Assembly: GCA_028753945.1 (NCBI GenBank)
Contig: JAPNXP010000008.1
Location: 2,480,001-2,544,000, forward strand
Origin: Hexactinellida sp. DTS-2022
Lineage: Eukaryota; Porifera; Hexactinellida
Direction: 5' to 3'
DNA length: 64,000 nucleotides
The position numbers were made by a program, and so were the translations under genes. This document shows positions 1 through 12,608 of the stretch, piece by piece; position 1 is the stretch's first letter, and each line of letters begins with the position of its first letter. The notes under the pieces were generated by a model. That model saw only the letters and a list, made by a program, of their open reading frames with translations, ran no database searches and had not been told where the DNA came from.

Positions 1-319
1 AAATAACGGAACTTGCTTGTTATGTACAAGCAATATGATTACCACTTATTGAATTAAATAATGTAGCAGTCATCAGTAGCTTCTACCAATGATTGCATCA
101 ATGGCTTACACTTATTAACATATCTAACCCAGCAAAACTAATCATCAGCAAGAGTGATACGAAATAACCAATACATAAATAAGTAAATTAATTAGGAGGT
201 TTTCTGATGCAACTCATTTTGTTGATTTGGTACAAGTAGTAGCATGAAATTAGGTATTATTATTACTCTTAAAAACAATCTAAGAAAAGAAATAGCCATA
301 TCTATGAATTAGCAAATTA

Positions 320-1130
320 GGTTTTAGTGGTTTAAAAGTTGCAACAAGCCTTGCTCTTATGACATTTACTATCACAATTTCGGCCTCCCTTCCTGCGTGG
401 GCATCGATTGGTCTTGCAGAATTTGCAGCGGCATGAAGATCCCGGTTCAATGCCAAGTGACGCTTTGCGCATTGCCTTAGTTTGAGAAATTAACCTTGAA
501 GGAATATCTTTAACATATAGAAGCTGTGAAGTGCAATATCAAATTGATTTCGAGTATACAGCTTGCGAGAATACCTTCAGTAGTCCCAATTGTGTACATG
601 TCATCTTCTCTGCCTGTTATACACCCAGTTTATTCCTCGGCCCAATCGAACTCATTGTGTCCGGACGTACAATGGGAATTAATACAGATTCTCCAACCTC
701 TACAGATTTAGATATTTTGTTGCTGCTACTACTTAGCAATCTGTTGTGGAGGCATTCTTGGTTGCGTTTGATGTCTAATCTAAGGATATTGTGATTTTTA
801 TTTTGTTCTCTAACATCACAACTTGGACACCAAACCATTGATGCAAATACTTCTTGATTTTATGCGTCTGCTCGACCGAAAATAATGTGTAAACACTTAT
901 ATGGAGCAGCCAGGACAAGAATGTGCTTTACTCGTATCATTAGCACACACTAAACAATCGCTATCAAACGTTGATGTTGAACCAGTAGTACGAATGATAT
1001 TCTCGAAAGAGTTCAGAGAAGAAGTGGTTAAAGGTTCATCCCGAAAATCAGGTTGATATGCACAAACGGACCAATTATCTGACTGGACACCATTATTTAA
1101 AGAGAAATAATCATCAAAATAATTCCTAGC
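320..1130 (-). pseudogene. KRBA2-like integrase remnant, C-terminal part
   Basis: Decayed 3' end of a retroelement-type integrase gene of the kind often named KRAB-A domain-containing protein 2-like in invertebrates. Reading the minus strand across frameshifts gives, in order, a Cys-rich knuckle (CLVCANDTSKAHSCPGC, about 1010-960), a second one (VWCPSCDVRE, about 838), a basic stretch with VEVGESVLIPI (about 700-670), then MYTIGTTEGIL (about 600-560) and a final Cys-rich tail (CRCKFCKTNRCPRR, about 420-390). This order of zinc knuckles, V-G-(D/E)-(T/S)-V-x-(I/V)-P and a C-x-C-rich tail matches that family from memory. Stops and frame changes show it is not functional. The catalytic core is absent here; related core fragments lie at 35751-36145 and 50110-51170. 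Confidence 0.65.
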
Positions 1131-1174
1131 AGCATTATCTTTTTCTGATATTATTGTGGCTGGCGGTGGTGGTA

Positions 1175-1650
1175 CAGTGGAACCCCACGTATCGGGGCAC
1201 CTCCGTCCAAACGCTCAGCACCCTGATATGCGAGATTCTAAGAGAACTCCAATATGTTTGGTTAAAACAATTAAGTTAGCACCTACACAACAAATCATTC
1301 AAATATAGTCAAAACCTAGAGTTAAGGCTAATATTTAAGCTGTACTAAACAATACAATTTCACATTATACTTTACCTACACTAGGAGTAAAAAATCTAAG
1401 ATATTTACGGGATTTTTTTTTTTAAAAAAACTTCCTCGATTACGTCAGGACGAGTGTCTAGCCTGAGTGGGTGACGCTTAGCGGCCTTTACAAAGAATAT
1501 AAGCTGCTCAAAAGTAAAAAGCATGTTACTCAAGAGAAATAATCTTCGGTGGGGTGCCCGGATAAGTGAATGGCGCCCCGATACGCGGGGTTATTTTTAA
1601 AGGGAAAAAAGCAAATTCCAACCTACTGCCCGATACGAGGGGTTCTACTG
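1175..1650. mobile_element. pogo/Tigger-like MITE (476 bp)
   Basis: The ends are inverted repeats: CAGTGGAACCCC-x-CGTATCGGG on the left, and CCCGATACGAGGGGTTCTACTG on the right read back inverted. Both ends are flanked by TA (1173-1174 and 1651-1652), as expected for the Tc1/mariner/pogo superfamily. Inner copies of the CCCCGATACG-type motif lie near 1550-1590. There is no transposase; the 81-codon open frame at 1566 reads through terminal repeat and is not taken as a gene. Confidence 0.75.
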
Positions 1651-1652
1651 TA

Positions 1653-2120
1653 GTGATATTTGACTTACGTAACCGTCTACCAGTGATACTGGTGGAAATT
1701 TGGAAAGTGGAGAGAAGCCTTGGGAAGCAGTTGATTGGAAAATCGAGATTTCTGAGTCATTCGGCTGAACATTTGTCATCACTGATGTATTGTTTACCTA
1801 AAGAACATTGAGAAATGAAAGAAAATTGCCCGATAGTTAGTATTTTAACTTAGAAATCAATAATTAATTATAGCATTACAACTTGTGGAAGTTATAAAAT
1901 ATTTCCTCTGATATGAAGTTAAAAAGTTCTTCCTCAGTGTGCAGATTACCCAAATTCACTTGTTATAGAGAAGTGCTGTAATCCAAAAGAGGGTTCCTTT
2001 CCAAAAACATCCTGATAGGGCGTCATCTTTATTGTAGAATGACAACTTGTGTTGTAGTTTAATTTAACCCATCAGATATACTTTACCCAGCACTGATCAT
2101 TGTTATCCAATATCATAGTG
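1653..2120. other. no gene seen
   Basis: AT-rich intergenic or intronic sequence. No coding similarity or clear repeat was recognised. Confidence 0.5.
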
Positions 2121-2529
2121 CACAGTGTGGCAAAATGGCGATAATGGGGTAATAGGTATTCACGTTAATGGTACGCATAAAAGTTGCATTAGTACAGGTA
2201 GGAAATCGACTCCGTAGAATCCAAAAAAATATTTTTTAATTTCTAACTCAACTAGAAATATGTGAAAATGACATCATCATTCATTTATTTTGAATATGGG
2301 TCAATAATAATCAAATTTTTATCAATCTATATTTTATGCTAATTAATAAAATTGAACGTGTATCATGTGCGGGGGCTTCGGTAGGTTTAATAGAGCCATG
2401 GTTCTACCAATAATTTACACATAATCAATATTTTCTATTAAACATAATCAAAATTGTCCCAAATGCCCTACCTATGATGACTCATAATACATAATACCAA
2501 TCATTAACTCGAGGCTACGGCCTATGTAT
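2121..2529 (+). repeat. dispersed ~400-bp repeat, copy 1
   Basis: Same sequence family as 51365-51761, in the same orientation. Shared blocks include CACAGTGTGGCAAAA, GGGGTAATA, GGAAATCGACT, GAGCCATGG, TAATCAAAATTGTCCCAAA and GAGGCTACGGCCTATGTAT at the right edge. Both copies start and stop at matching points, so it is a discrete unit. No terminal inverted repeat or target duplication was found, so its class is unknown. Confidence 0.8.
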
Positions 2530-2537
2530 AATGTATG

Positions 2538-2690
2538 CAGAGCCGGCGGAAGCTCGTGAGAGGTGGGGCGGCCTTGTATTATGATGATAATTGTGAGGAT
2601 TGCAGAGTAAAAAAATACGCCCGGGAAATTTCAGAGTACAAAATAATCACAGAAAAAGTGGGGCGGCCCAGGCCGCCCCAACCGCTATCT
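2538..2690. mobile_element. GC-rich hAT-like fragment
   Basis: A short GC-rich island in AT-rich surroundings. It begins CAGAGCCGGCGGAAG and contains GGTGGGGCGGCC, later mirrored by GGCCGCCCCAACCG. This style resembles the other CAGNGGCG-ended elements here. No matching right terminus or target duplication was found. Confidence 0.35.
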
Positions 2691-2848
2691 TTGGAGAGGT
2701 AACATGTATAAAGGAAAACGAGGGTATGGTATTATTAATAATCAAACTTCAGAATTACTTTGTAGAGTATAACTTGGGGTTTGCACGCAAGATGTTCCCA
2801 TGCTGTGAAGTTGAAAATAACTTGCTAGATAGTTCTGATAAAAGCTTG

Positions 2849-2985
2849 GTAGGATAGCTTCGAGAAAAGTTTGTAGGGTAGCTGTGAGAAAAGCTTGTTT
2901 GGTAGCTGTGAGAAAAGCTTGTTTGGTAGCTTTGAGAAAGCTTGTTGGGTAGCTTTGAGAAAAGCATGTTGTGTAGTTTTGAAAA
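2849..2985. repeat. tandem repeat, ~24-26 bp unit, about 5-6 copies
   Basis: Units of the form GGTAGCTGTGAGAAAAGCTT(GTTT) follow each other from about 2849 with substitutions that grow toward 2985. Two overlapping minus-strand open frames here (about 3035-2742) exist only because the unit lacks stops; they are repeat translations. Confidence 0.85.
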
Positions 2986-4312
2986 AAACTGATTGGTTCA
3001 AGGCAAAATGTCAAAAATACAATAATAATAAACATGATATAATTAGTTTGATAAGAGATTTCTAAAAGACTCGATGCTATATAGATATTAGAGATATATA
3101 GAAGACATAGGTATCATAATTATATTGATGACAATCAAATCTATTACATTTTCGCACATGCAACTGTGATTGATTGGAAACTTCAAAGAAATATCTTAAA
3201 ACTTAAAAGGCAACTTTATGTAGGGATTTACAGTCAATAATACATTAAATGTATAATTATCGACGACATGCAAACATTTCCTTCTTTTGATATAGTAAGT
3301 CGAATTTAGAAATAATTCAAATATAATGCATTCCTTTAACAACATAACATAGTATATGCACCAATATAAGTCAGATGAGACGAATGAGCGATAAACATAT
3401 TTATTTATACAATTATTCATTCATAAGCACCCATTGATATTAAACATAAATAGAAGTGCGTATGCACTGGTGTATATACACATGAGATAAAGATATTTGA
3501 AAAAGTACATATACACTAGTGTACATGCATGTACACCAAAAGTGCATATACACTGCAACATTCACACTATCAAACGATACCTAATAAATAACATTATTCA
3601 TATATACTACGTACAAGTATACTTAACCTGTTTGTATTATTAAAGCTATGTTAAATCTTTCTTGTTTGTAATTGGTGTCTATTAAAGTCATATCCTATTC
3701 AGCCAATATCGTATCCAATTCCAGGAATTAAAACATTTATAAGTAGAGGAAAAATACTTCCTTCGGAATATCTTAAAGCGTCTGAACACACGTTAAAACA
3801 TTTAGCTGCGCTGAAATTTCAGGTTGGAATATAACATTTAAGATTCGAATACTACATCTTCGACCGCATCCATGGTACCAAATTCGTAGTTTAGTGTTAG
3901 GCCTTATGTAAAGTAGGCTATGCTATACAGTACTTTTGAAATATTATCGAAATCCTGAAATTGTAAAAATCATATTGATGATGTCATAATCACATCAAGT
4001 TGTAAAGAGAAATTTGTAAGGTGTTACCTGCTGTAAGTAGCAATGATACAATATAGAAATGTATCATCTCTGAAATTAATGATATGTAGCCAAATAGTAC
4101 AAATAATTTAACATGTACAAATAATTTTATTAAGTATTTTATTTAGAGTAACTATTAATATTTAATGAATTTCCCTACAATGCTTGAATTCAGCACACTC
4201 GATAAACCCTATAAACAAATTAGAATCGTCTATACATGTTAAATACAAACTGAAATAATTAGAATAAAGTTCAGTGTATAAAACGTTAGCAAAGTTTCAT
4301 ATAGAGGGGGCG
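2986..4312. other. no gene seen
   Basis: AT-rich, with short dyads around 3450-3560 (repeated GTGTATATACAC / ACTAGTGTACATGCATGTACAC motifs). No coding signal was recognised. Confidence 0.5.
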
Positions 4313-4320
4313 CCTGGGAT

Positions 4321-5021
4321 CAGGGCCAGATTATTCAATGGGCCAACTGGGTTGCAGCCCAAGGCCCCAAGACAAATGGGGGCATCGGGATTCGAGGTTG
4401 AGGCCTCAAAGTGAGGTATAAGTTATTAGATAACTTGGCTTTATATATAAATTCAGACATATATCAAAGAAAGATATTGAGCTAGCATGTGAACAATTAA
4501 AAGAAGAATACCGATCTGACTTAGATGAATACAATCATTTTTGTCACTTCGTGGATTTAGAATTCAAATTATCAGTTCAACAAAATTATGACATTATATT
4601 TGACTATCAACTAGTATCAACAATTGACAATTTGTGAATGTCAAAATTATGATAATATATATTTGTCAATGATGATAACCAATGCACCAGGAGAACGATC
4701 ATTTTCCCAGCTGAAAATTATTTTAATTAAAAAGAGAAACTGTAGGAAGCAAGAGACTAAATTATTTATCCTTCATGTCTATTGAAAGTGAAATGCTCTA
4801 AAGGTTGAATTCGAAAATGTACTGAGAAATTCAGTGAAATTAAGTATCGAAAAGCAAATTTTGATCGATTTTATACAACTTTATACTACGATAGCTATTT
4901 CTACAGAATATTAAAGAAATAAATAGAACAAATTTACTAATGTTTAATTTGGGGTCAAGATGGTTTCAGGGCCTTTTTGGATGTTTTTCCGAGGCCCTTG
5001 GAATTTGCTAATCCGGCTCTG
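4321..5021. mobile_element. hAT element, internally deleted, with transposase C-terminus
   Basis: The ends CAGGGCCAGATTA and TAATCCGGCTCTG are near-perfect inverses. They are flanked by an exact 8-bp target duplication, cctgggat (4313-4320 and 5022-5029), the hAT signature. The plus strand inside keeps transposase pieces: about 4460-4610 reads ELACEQLKEEYRSDLDEYN, and about 4672-4800 reads TNAPGERSFSQLKII followed, after a frame change, by RLNYLSFMSIESEML. The latter is the hAT dimerisation region (G/S-E-R-S-F-S-x-L-K). The DDE core is missing and stops interrupt the frame, so this is a non-autonomous deletion derivative. Confidence 0.9.
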
Positions 5022-5029
5022 CCTGGGAT

Positions 5030-8000
5030 TTCCCCCAAATAAAATGGAAAGTATGATGTCATAATTAACCATCTCTTTCAGCTAGTAATCTAGTTTTTTT
5101 ATTATGTGAATTAATCTAATGGGTTAAGTACCTAATTAACTGCGAAAGCATCTACTAAGTTCTTATTTCCAGATAAAAAAACTGTGGTTTTTAACAAACG
5201 TCCTTGAGTAGACTGATAGTTCCAGTATCCATTAGACACAGACCTTTTAATTTAAAGAAAATCAAGGGCCATACCTCAGGCACACCGAACAGGATGATCG
5301 TTACGCTCGTACACTCCCTCCCCCCCCCAAATTCTCAATGAAGCGTTGCAGAGTCAGGATATTAATTGTGTTAGAATATTCTTGTAAAGGGAGATATACT
5401 CACATAGTCACACAAGTGGGCCGTGTTATGATATTCAAAATCTGAATTTTAAACGTGAAAATAGAAGCCTATTACTCGACCTCAGAAGTTGAATCGAATA
5501 ATTATCACAAGTTGAAACAATATAATTATATTTAATACTTACAAATGAACTTGAGTGCTATTAGTAAACAAGGAAATTAGCAAATCAATTATGTGACAAA
5601 CTTTGCCCAATTTGAAATTTCGTGCACTGGGAAAAGTTGTAGAAACAAATTTTCAGGCATATAATTTGAATAATGGGCACTATTTACTGAGCCAGTTGTG
5701 ATAATAAATAGGTGTAAATGTGTCAAAAATTATTTTAAATTCAGAAGAAGTGACCAAAGGTGCACATCTATATTCAATGAGACATCTATATTTCAATTTT
5801 TAGTTAATAATCAATAAAACTTTGGCATGTGGAGACGTTACGAAGGAAAGTAACCAAATCATTGAAATTAAAACTGGCCCAATACATAGTTGCCGAAATA
5901 ATAAAACAGGGCTAATTGCATCTATCGCAATATGTGATGGCCATTTGAGAATACCTCGTTCATAAGTTGAATTCATTTTCAAGGATTTATCCTCTCAACG
6001 ATCTCTAGTTCATTACTTTATGAAATCAAATACTACATATTTGTTCACTCTTTAAAGCAGTAGGTGTGCGCTTTCAATAGTGTAGAGCATAACTTCTAAG
6101 AATTCCACAGATTGAAGTGAAATTTCAGAGTTATGGTCGTAAATGTTTGCAATGAGAAGTAACCAAATTTAAAGGATGATCAGAGTTCATTAGGTGTGGT
6201 GTATTATTTGAGATCATACAATACACTCAACCTAAAGTATTGGTACAAATCAATAATTTGTGCCACAAATGGCACATGGCGGACATATGTTGCGAATGTA
6301 TGTTTATCTTAACAAACTACTTAGTTCAGAAATATAGTATTTTTCAACTTTGGTTCATTGCTTGTTAAAATAAATATTTTTCACAGTGGCCTGTATTATC
6401 GTACGATGTGCGACTTGTGGCACAGGACTAAAATTTTGACAACTAATTGTAAGAATGTTTAGAAAATTGTCAGCAAGATTGATTCTGAAATGTATAATTT
6501 AAAAAGGCATCAGGCTACATAATTAGATCAACTCTTTTAGCTAAGAAGTTTCCTCAATTCATCTTTTAAATGAATGTCCTCATGTATTGTATGACATTGA
6601 AGAGCTTCCAGAGTCAATTTACATGAACCACTTCAGGAAATATTAGACTTACGGCATGACTTTTCGAAGAATATGAAATTTCCAGTCAAATCTCTACTTG
6701 TTTTGGGGAAAATAACCTTATATGCGAAACATCATATTTTGAAATAATCAACTCGGAACGTACGATCATATATATTTATATACATTTGGGACAAAAGCCC
6801 GCAATTTCCAGGACTTGCAAAATAAGGTACCATTTCGTTATATTTCTTTGGTATCCAAATCCAAATCCTTTAATATTATGCGCCCTGGTATGAATAAAAC
6901 AATACATTTTTGAACTTTACTTATTCTTAGGAATTTACTTTGTTCGTAAGAAGCATTTTGGAAAGGGGAAATTCTGCCAATTTCTCGAATTTCTTTAAAT
7001 GATACTCGCCACTTGAAATGGTATTAATAGAAATTTCTCCTCCTCCTAATACTTGCGAAACTTTAAGAAATTGCTGTACTAATTCCTTCGATTCTGTTAT
7101 TTCATTTTCACAAATAATCTAAATCTCTCATTCGTCAGATAATTCTGCAGACAACTATCCCCTTAAAGTGAAATTTTTTAAATTGTTTTCCTCTTTTGGT
7201 AAATTGGAGAACCGAGTACACAATCATTGTGACCTAAATAGAAGTGTTTTTTTCTCACATTTGACTTTGTACATATTGTGAAAACAATACGGAATAATTG
7301 GTCAAATCAACTATTTGATGGCAAATTATTGCTTATCCAGATCAAAACTGTAATACTTATGTCATCTCGCTAATCCTTTGAAATTATGTCATGTTTCCTT
7401 TCGTGATATTCCTACGTATGGTATATAATCCTGAGAGGGATAGCTTGGCAAATTAAGGTCCATGTCTGACTTTAAAATCTTGTTAACCATCTATTCTAGA
7501 TTGTCTAAATGTTAAGGCGGTGTTAAAAATAGTTCATTGATAGATTATTGCTGCCCTCGCTTTTCAGAATGAGCAACGATCTCCAGCATTTAAACAGGCA
7601 CTTCTGAATTTGTTAGTAATATCTTATTTCTACGGAAAATAGTAAATATAATACTGTAGGTGGTTAGGTTTTCAAGCCTTCACACAAAGTGGTCGGAGAT
7701 AGTTAGACTTCTCCCCTGCTGCAATACTAAGTTCTGAATACTCCCAATAGTATAACAAGTTATTATTGACATTGAAAAATGTGATCTTAGAGTAATAGCG
7801 ATTTGCAAAAAGGATTACCAACTTAACGTTAGATTATTCAAATCTCTAGCTGACAATTCATCAGATTCAGAATTAACATGTCCTAACCCATAAGACCCCT
7901 TTGATACGGTTCACACAGTTAAGTGTATCCGGAATAACTGAATTAATTAAAAGGATACCAATACAACATATACTTTTCCTTCTATTGATCATTATTTGGT

Positions 8001-8220
8001 GGAACTTTTCCTTATCAGATTCCAACTGATTCTATCTAGATCTCCGAAATATTTACAAGCTTGAACAATTTTCAAATGCTAAGATAGTTCAAAATTTATT
8101 TCACTTATAACCTGGTTATGGAAAATGTGTAACACACAAAGTCCAGAAAAAGAAATCCGCCACCTCGATCCTGATTCAAGGATTTCACATTACAGGATGA
8201 CTTCATGGCTCAGGATTGGA
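5030..8220. other. no gene seen; one dispersed dyad
   Basis: About 3.2 kb of AT-rich DNA with no recognisable coding sequence. At 6260-6275 sits the perfect palindrome GTGCCACAAATGGCAC (one central mismatch). A diverged, inverted relative of the surrounding sequence occurs at 31250-31330, so a low-copy repeat is likely. Confidence 0.45.
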
Positions 8221-8228
8221 AAAGCACC

Positions 8229-9284
8229 AGTGGCGTACCGTGGGGGAGGTCGGGGGGGTGCGGCCCGCCCCGGGCGGCACTTTCTTGGGGGCGGACTATT
8301 GAATTTAAAAACTGTCAAATTCTACTAATAGAAATGTAGTATTGATTTAAATTGAATCAAGTATATTGTCTGTTGACAATTTGCACTAGTATTACTAATT
8401 CCCAAATTAAAATTGATAAATGTAATGCTACAATTAAGCGTCCTACTAAATTAATGGTAATGATTTCAATTTCTGAAATAATGTAAACCTATAAAAGTTA
8501 ACAAACGCTTTCAACAGATGGACACATTTGACTTTTAGGTATAGATAACATACTGATTAATAAAGGAGTGCGTTAAGCCTTTTTCCTTCATATTAATTCT
8601 TTTGACTTTTATTGAATATAATATACAGTAGAACCTCGTTAATACGAAAACCAACGGACGGTCCAAATTTGTTCGCTTTATCCGGAGTTCGTATTAACCG
8701 GAGTAAAACCCATTGAATAGCCATTGTAGGGACGTAATTTTGTGTAAATATCTATTCGTCTCATCCGGAATTCATATAACCGTGTTCGTACTAACGAGGT
8801 TCTACTGTATGACTAATATATAATATAGTATTATTGTAAATAAGTGATGTTGAAACATTAAAAACCTAATTTATCGAATTTTATGAGAAATTACAAAAGT
8901 TATTCACCTTTGTTGACTACATTTAGTATGGTTGCACTGTTTAAATACTAAATCTAAGTATTATTTATAATTTTTAAAATACGTTGGTCTAATTCCTACC
9001 TCTGCGGAGGTTTAATTCATAACTTTAAAAAATTTGTTGGTCTAATTCCTACAACTGCGTTGGTGTAAATCCTACCTCAAACATTGATCAAATTCCTACC
9101 TCGATGTTGGTCTAATCACGCCGTCGCATTGAAATCGATAACTATTTGTTAACTATTTGTAGTGAGAATTTGTTTAGCAAAATATAGTAAATGCACAATG
9201 GAATCATGAAAAATAAATTTCACTCCTAGGGGGCGGCCTTCTTTATACCCACCTTGGGCGGCATTTGGTCACGGTACGCCTGTG
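8229..9284. mobile_element. hAT-type non-autonomous element
   Basis: Terminal inverted repeats CAGTGGCGTACCGTG and CACGGTACGCCTGTG (13 of 15 positions pair). The flanks aaaagcac and gaaaacac match at 6 of 8 positions, an eroded 8-bp duplication. GC-rich subterminal blocks (GGGGGCGG, GGGCGGC) border an AT-rich interior. The interior holds a nested pogo-like MITE (8626-8807) and imperfect repeats of GGTCTAATTCCTACCTC (about 8985-9115). No transposase was recognised. Confidence 0.75.
8626..8807. mobile_element. pogo/Tigger-like MITE (182 bp), nested
   Basis: Ends CAGTAGAACCTCGTTAATAC and GTACTAACGAGGTTCTACTG form a long inverted repeat flanked by TA (8624-8625, 8808-8809). It lies inside the hAT-type element 8229-9284 and is therefore younger. 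No coding capacity. Confidence 0.85.
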
Positions 9285-9292
9285 GAAAACAC

Positions 9293-10025
9293 TCAACTGT
9301 ATCGGTAGAGATGGAAAACTTAACACACAAACATTTACCAGCTTAATTCATACATGCTGAGTTTTACAAGAATTGTGAACTACTTAACAAGTGAAGCTTG
9401 CGGTTTTTCTTATGTCTTGACAGGTTTCTTGCAAAAAGATTCTCTTGAAAAACACTTTGGGGTATAATACAGGCTATGTCTTGTTGTAATTACAATATAT
9501 ATGCATAATTCTTGAAAGTTAACGCCGGATAAAACTCTCTAACATTATAAAACTCTATTGAAAAAAGATAATACATTTGAAACATCATTGAAGGAATTCG
9601 TTAATACATTTTCTGTTGACAGTGAAACTGAGAATGTTAGAAACCTGATTTAGTTCTGAGCTCATATTATTTTATTCTTCAGCAAAATTTTAATTTTACA
9701 CCAATTAAATAAACTTTTGAAGCCATTATTTTATAGATGGTTATTCTATAAACAGTGTATTTAAGTCAAAGTTATATTCGAAAAAGTTAAAGTCGCCACT
9801 TCTCTATGTACATAATGTGTGCCCTTACTCACCCAACTCAAAAGTCTCTCTTGAATGTGAAGATTCTAGCTTGATTCTCATCGACGTAGCAGATCGAGGG
9901 TGCTTAAATATCCTTTTGATGAAGTTATTAATGCAGTCTCCAGTTTATGGAGAATTATTTTGAGTATAGAACAGAACTTTTCTTCAATGAGATAAATTTT
10001 ATTAGTAGCAGCAGAAATATTCTCA
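9293..10025. other. no gene seen
   Basis: AT-rich sequence between two hAT-type elements. No coding region recognised. Confidence 0.45.
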
Positions 10026-10033
10026 ATTTCAAG

Positions 10034-10510
10034 TAGGGATGGGACGGATGCGAATTTTTCCACATCCGCGAATACGGATGTGCATGCGGATGCCAAATTT
10101 TTAACTCCGCGGATTCGGAGTTTTCATCTTTACATCCGCGAATGCGGAGCTCAAACCTATTGGCTTTCATTTTACAATAGTATATATTTTAATATAATCT
10201 TATGAACATAATCGTACAAAATATTAGCTATAAAGCTGTGTAAAGTACTCCTAATGTATCAATTTTTAATTAGTCTTGAATTTTAAGCATTACTAGAATT
10301 ATTTGGGCATTGTCATTTGATTTGCGAATTAAATTAAAACTATTAGAGAGAATAGACTGAAATTGGGAGGGGAAGGATGTGAAATTCAGTAAATCCGCGG
10401 ATGCGAGATTTTTAAACACCGCTGTTTTGGATGTAAAGGCGGAGTTAATAAATCATGCGGACCTCCGGTTTACGGATGCGGATGCGGATGCGGAGCTCTG
10501 TCCCTCCCTA
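10034..10510. mobile_element. hAT-type MITE, GGATGC family, copy 1 (477 bp)
   Basis: Termini TAGGGATGGGACGGATGCG and CTCTGTCCCTCCCTA are inverted. An exact 8-bp duplication atttcaag (10026-10033, 10511-10518) flanks them. The subterminal zones are packed with GGATGCGGATGCGG on one side and ATCCGCG(G/A)AT on the other. The centre is AT-rich and non-coding. A second copy lies at 33424-33822. Confidence 0.93.
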
Positions 10511-10518
10511 ATTTCAAG

Positions 10519-12455
10519 ACTCGAATTTGAAAATTTTCCATTCTGGATATTTATGGAAATTTACACCTTTCCTGTGGTAACTCAATCGAATACTTTTTTC
10601 TACTAGCAATTGTTTCTTAAAGAACAAAGTCAGAAATTTAAATTCGAAACGAAGTATTGAAAAATATATCGGAACGAAAAGAAAATTACAGAAACTGCAA
10701 TCAAAATAGTTATTCAATTGTAATCCTTGCACAACTTGTACATTTATCTTGCTGTAATGTGAGCACCAATTGAGTAAATGACATCCTTAAATTAGGAGCA
10801 CCCTCATTATTAAAAGGAAACTTACTTTATTATGATTTAGAGTGTTTACGTCAAGACTTGAATACAAGACTTGAAGTAATCCATGGTTAAATTCCGTGAA
10901 CAGTCTTTAGTTACGTAGTCTGTACACAATACCATATTAATATAATGTATTTTGTATGGATTAGAGAACTTTCCAATTCCACTCCAAAATCTATAAATTA
11001 TGGATTTGATTAATTTGGAATCTGTGAAATCCATAATCCATCCGGACACTCTGATTGTGTAACCTCTGTTGTCTAAGTTTATTAAATATTTTGGATTTAT
11101 AGGAAATAATCTGTATAGTCGTTAGATGCAACACAAGATTCTCCCAAAAATGTTTGATGCGAAATAATACAGCATATTATAGATGTAATTTGTGTTTATT
11201 CAATAGGATAATTGTCAATTGCAATATTTATCAATTCCATTTATGAAACGAATAATTAAAGAGATATTTTACCTAACACCATAAGTAAGTCACTAAGTTG
11301 TTGATTTTGAACCAGGAATGGGTTAGGCAATATGAATGAAAATTAAAGATATTTGAGTATTCTGGCGAAAATCAGTTTGAATCGTTTTTATTAAGTTAGA
11401 TCCATTATACATACATATAACTAATAATTCAGTTTCCATACCCCTTTCTCAAATAAACAAAAAAGTTGAGATAGATTGAAATTATTTAAATGTATAAATG
11501 TAAATTACAATGATAATTTTTAGTTTCATACATAATATAACAATTTATAAATAAGGGATGATATGGTATATAAATGCTCATGATACTAAAGCAAACATCA
11601 CACATCAGCATCGAACTTCTCTAGAATGCACGAATTTTCTTTTCCCAAGCGAAAATTTTGAAATCTACTTAATATAAAGGACAAAAGAAATATGAAGTCA
11701 GGTAAAAAGAATATCTACAAGAATACACAATTAATGAAAAAATTTCAACTTTCACTTCTCTGTACTATGATAATTACCATATAATTGTAAATTTTACTTT
11801 ATTCGATAAATAACAATTCCCAACTACAATTAATGGCTTATGAAGAACATGGAAAACATTTACACCACAAGATGAACATTGCTCAAGCTCCAGAATGTAA
11901 TTGCATTCATTGATTAATATAATAAAATTAACATAGATGGGCCTTTAATAAACCATATCCTTTATACCGCTATGATTGAACATGCAATTAAACATCTTCC
12001 AAACAGTGACAATAAACTTTAGGACAATTTCTGATGGACAATTCAAACTTCAGCAATCGGAGAGTTCGAATAGATAGAAATAAGATTTAGGATTCATTTA
12101 ATCGACTTATAGATCTTTTCTATAGTTAGGACGTCCAGGAATATACGACATGGTTGACTTCGTTTCAAGTATTGATGAACTGAATATCCAGAAATAAGGG
12201 CTGAGGACTTAAGCACCTGAAAGTTACACTCGATAGCTGAGAGATCTGAATAAGTGCTCAAGAATTAATCTAGGTCGACTTCATTGCCAGAATCTTGGCT
12301 ATGCTAATGAAAATGTTTGAATGAACATTCTTGCAAAGAGGTACTAGAAACGTTCTGACTGGAAAACGTGCTTTATATTGGAAACTATAAGACGGCGTTC
12401 TGATCATAAGATCTGAAGGTACGAAACATTCTAATTCGCTCCATACATCATATGG
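10519..12455. other. no gene seen
   Basis: About 1.9 kb of AT-rich DNA. No coding similarity, tandem array or terminal repeats recognised. Confidence 0.45.
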
Positions 12456-12608
12456 TATAGTCCCAGTGGCGTAGCAATAGGCAGTTCAGGCGGTTCCTTG
12501 AACAAGGGGCCCCCAAGTATTCCAAAATTTCCCGTATGCAGAAATACTACAAACATACATCATGATAACATCTACGTTATTTGGGAATTATTTGTATTCT
12601 AATACATA

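Noticed and set aside
2742..3035. 97-codon minus-strand open frame
   Set aside because: Translation of the ~25-bp tandem repeat; no independent coding evidence.
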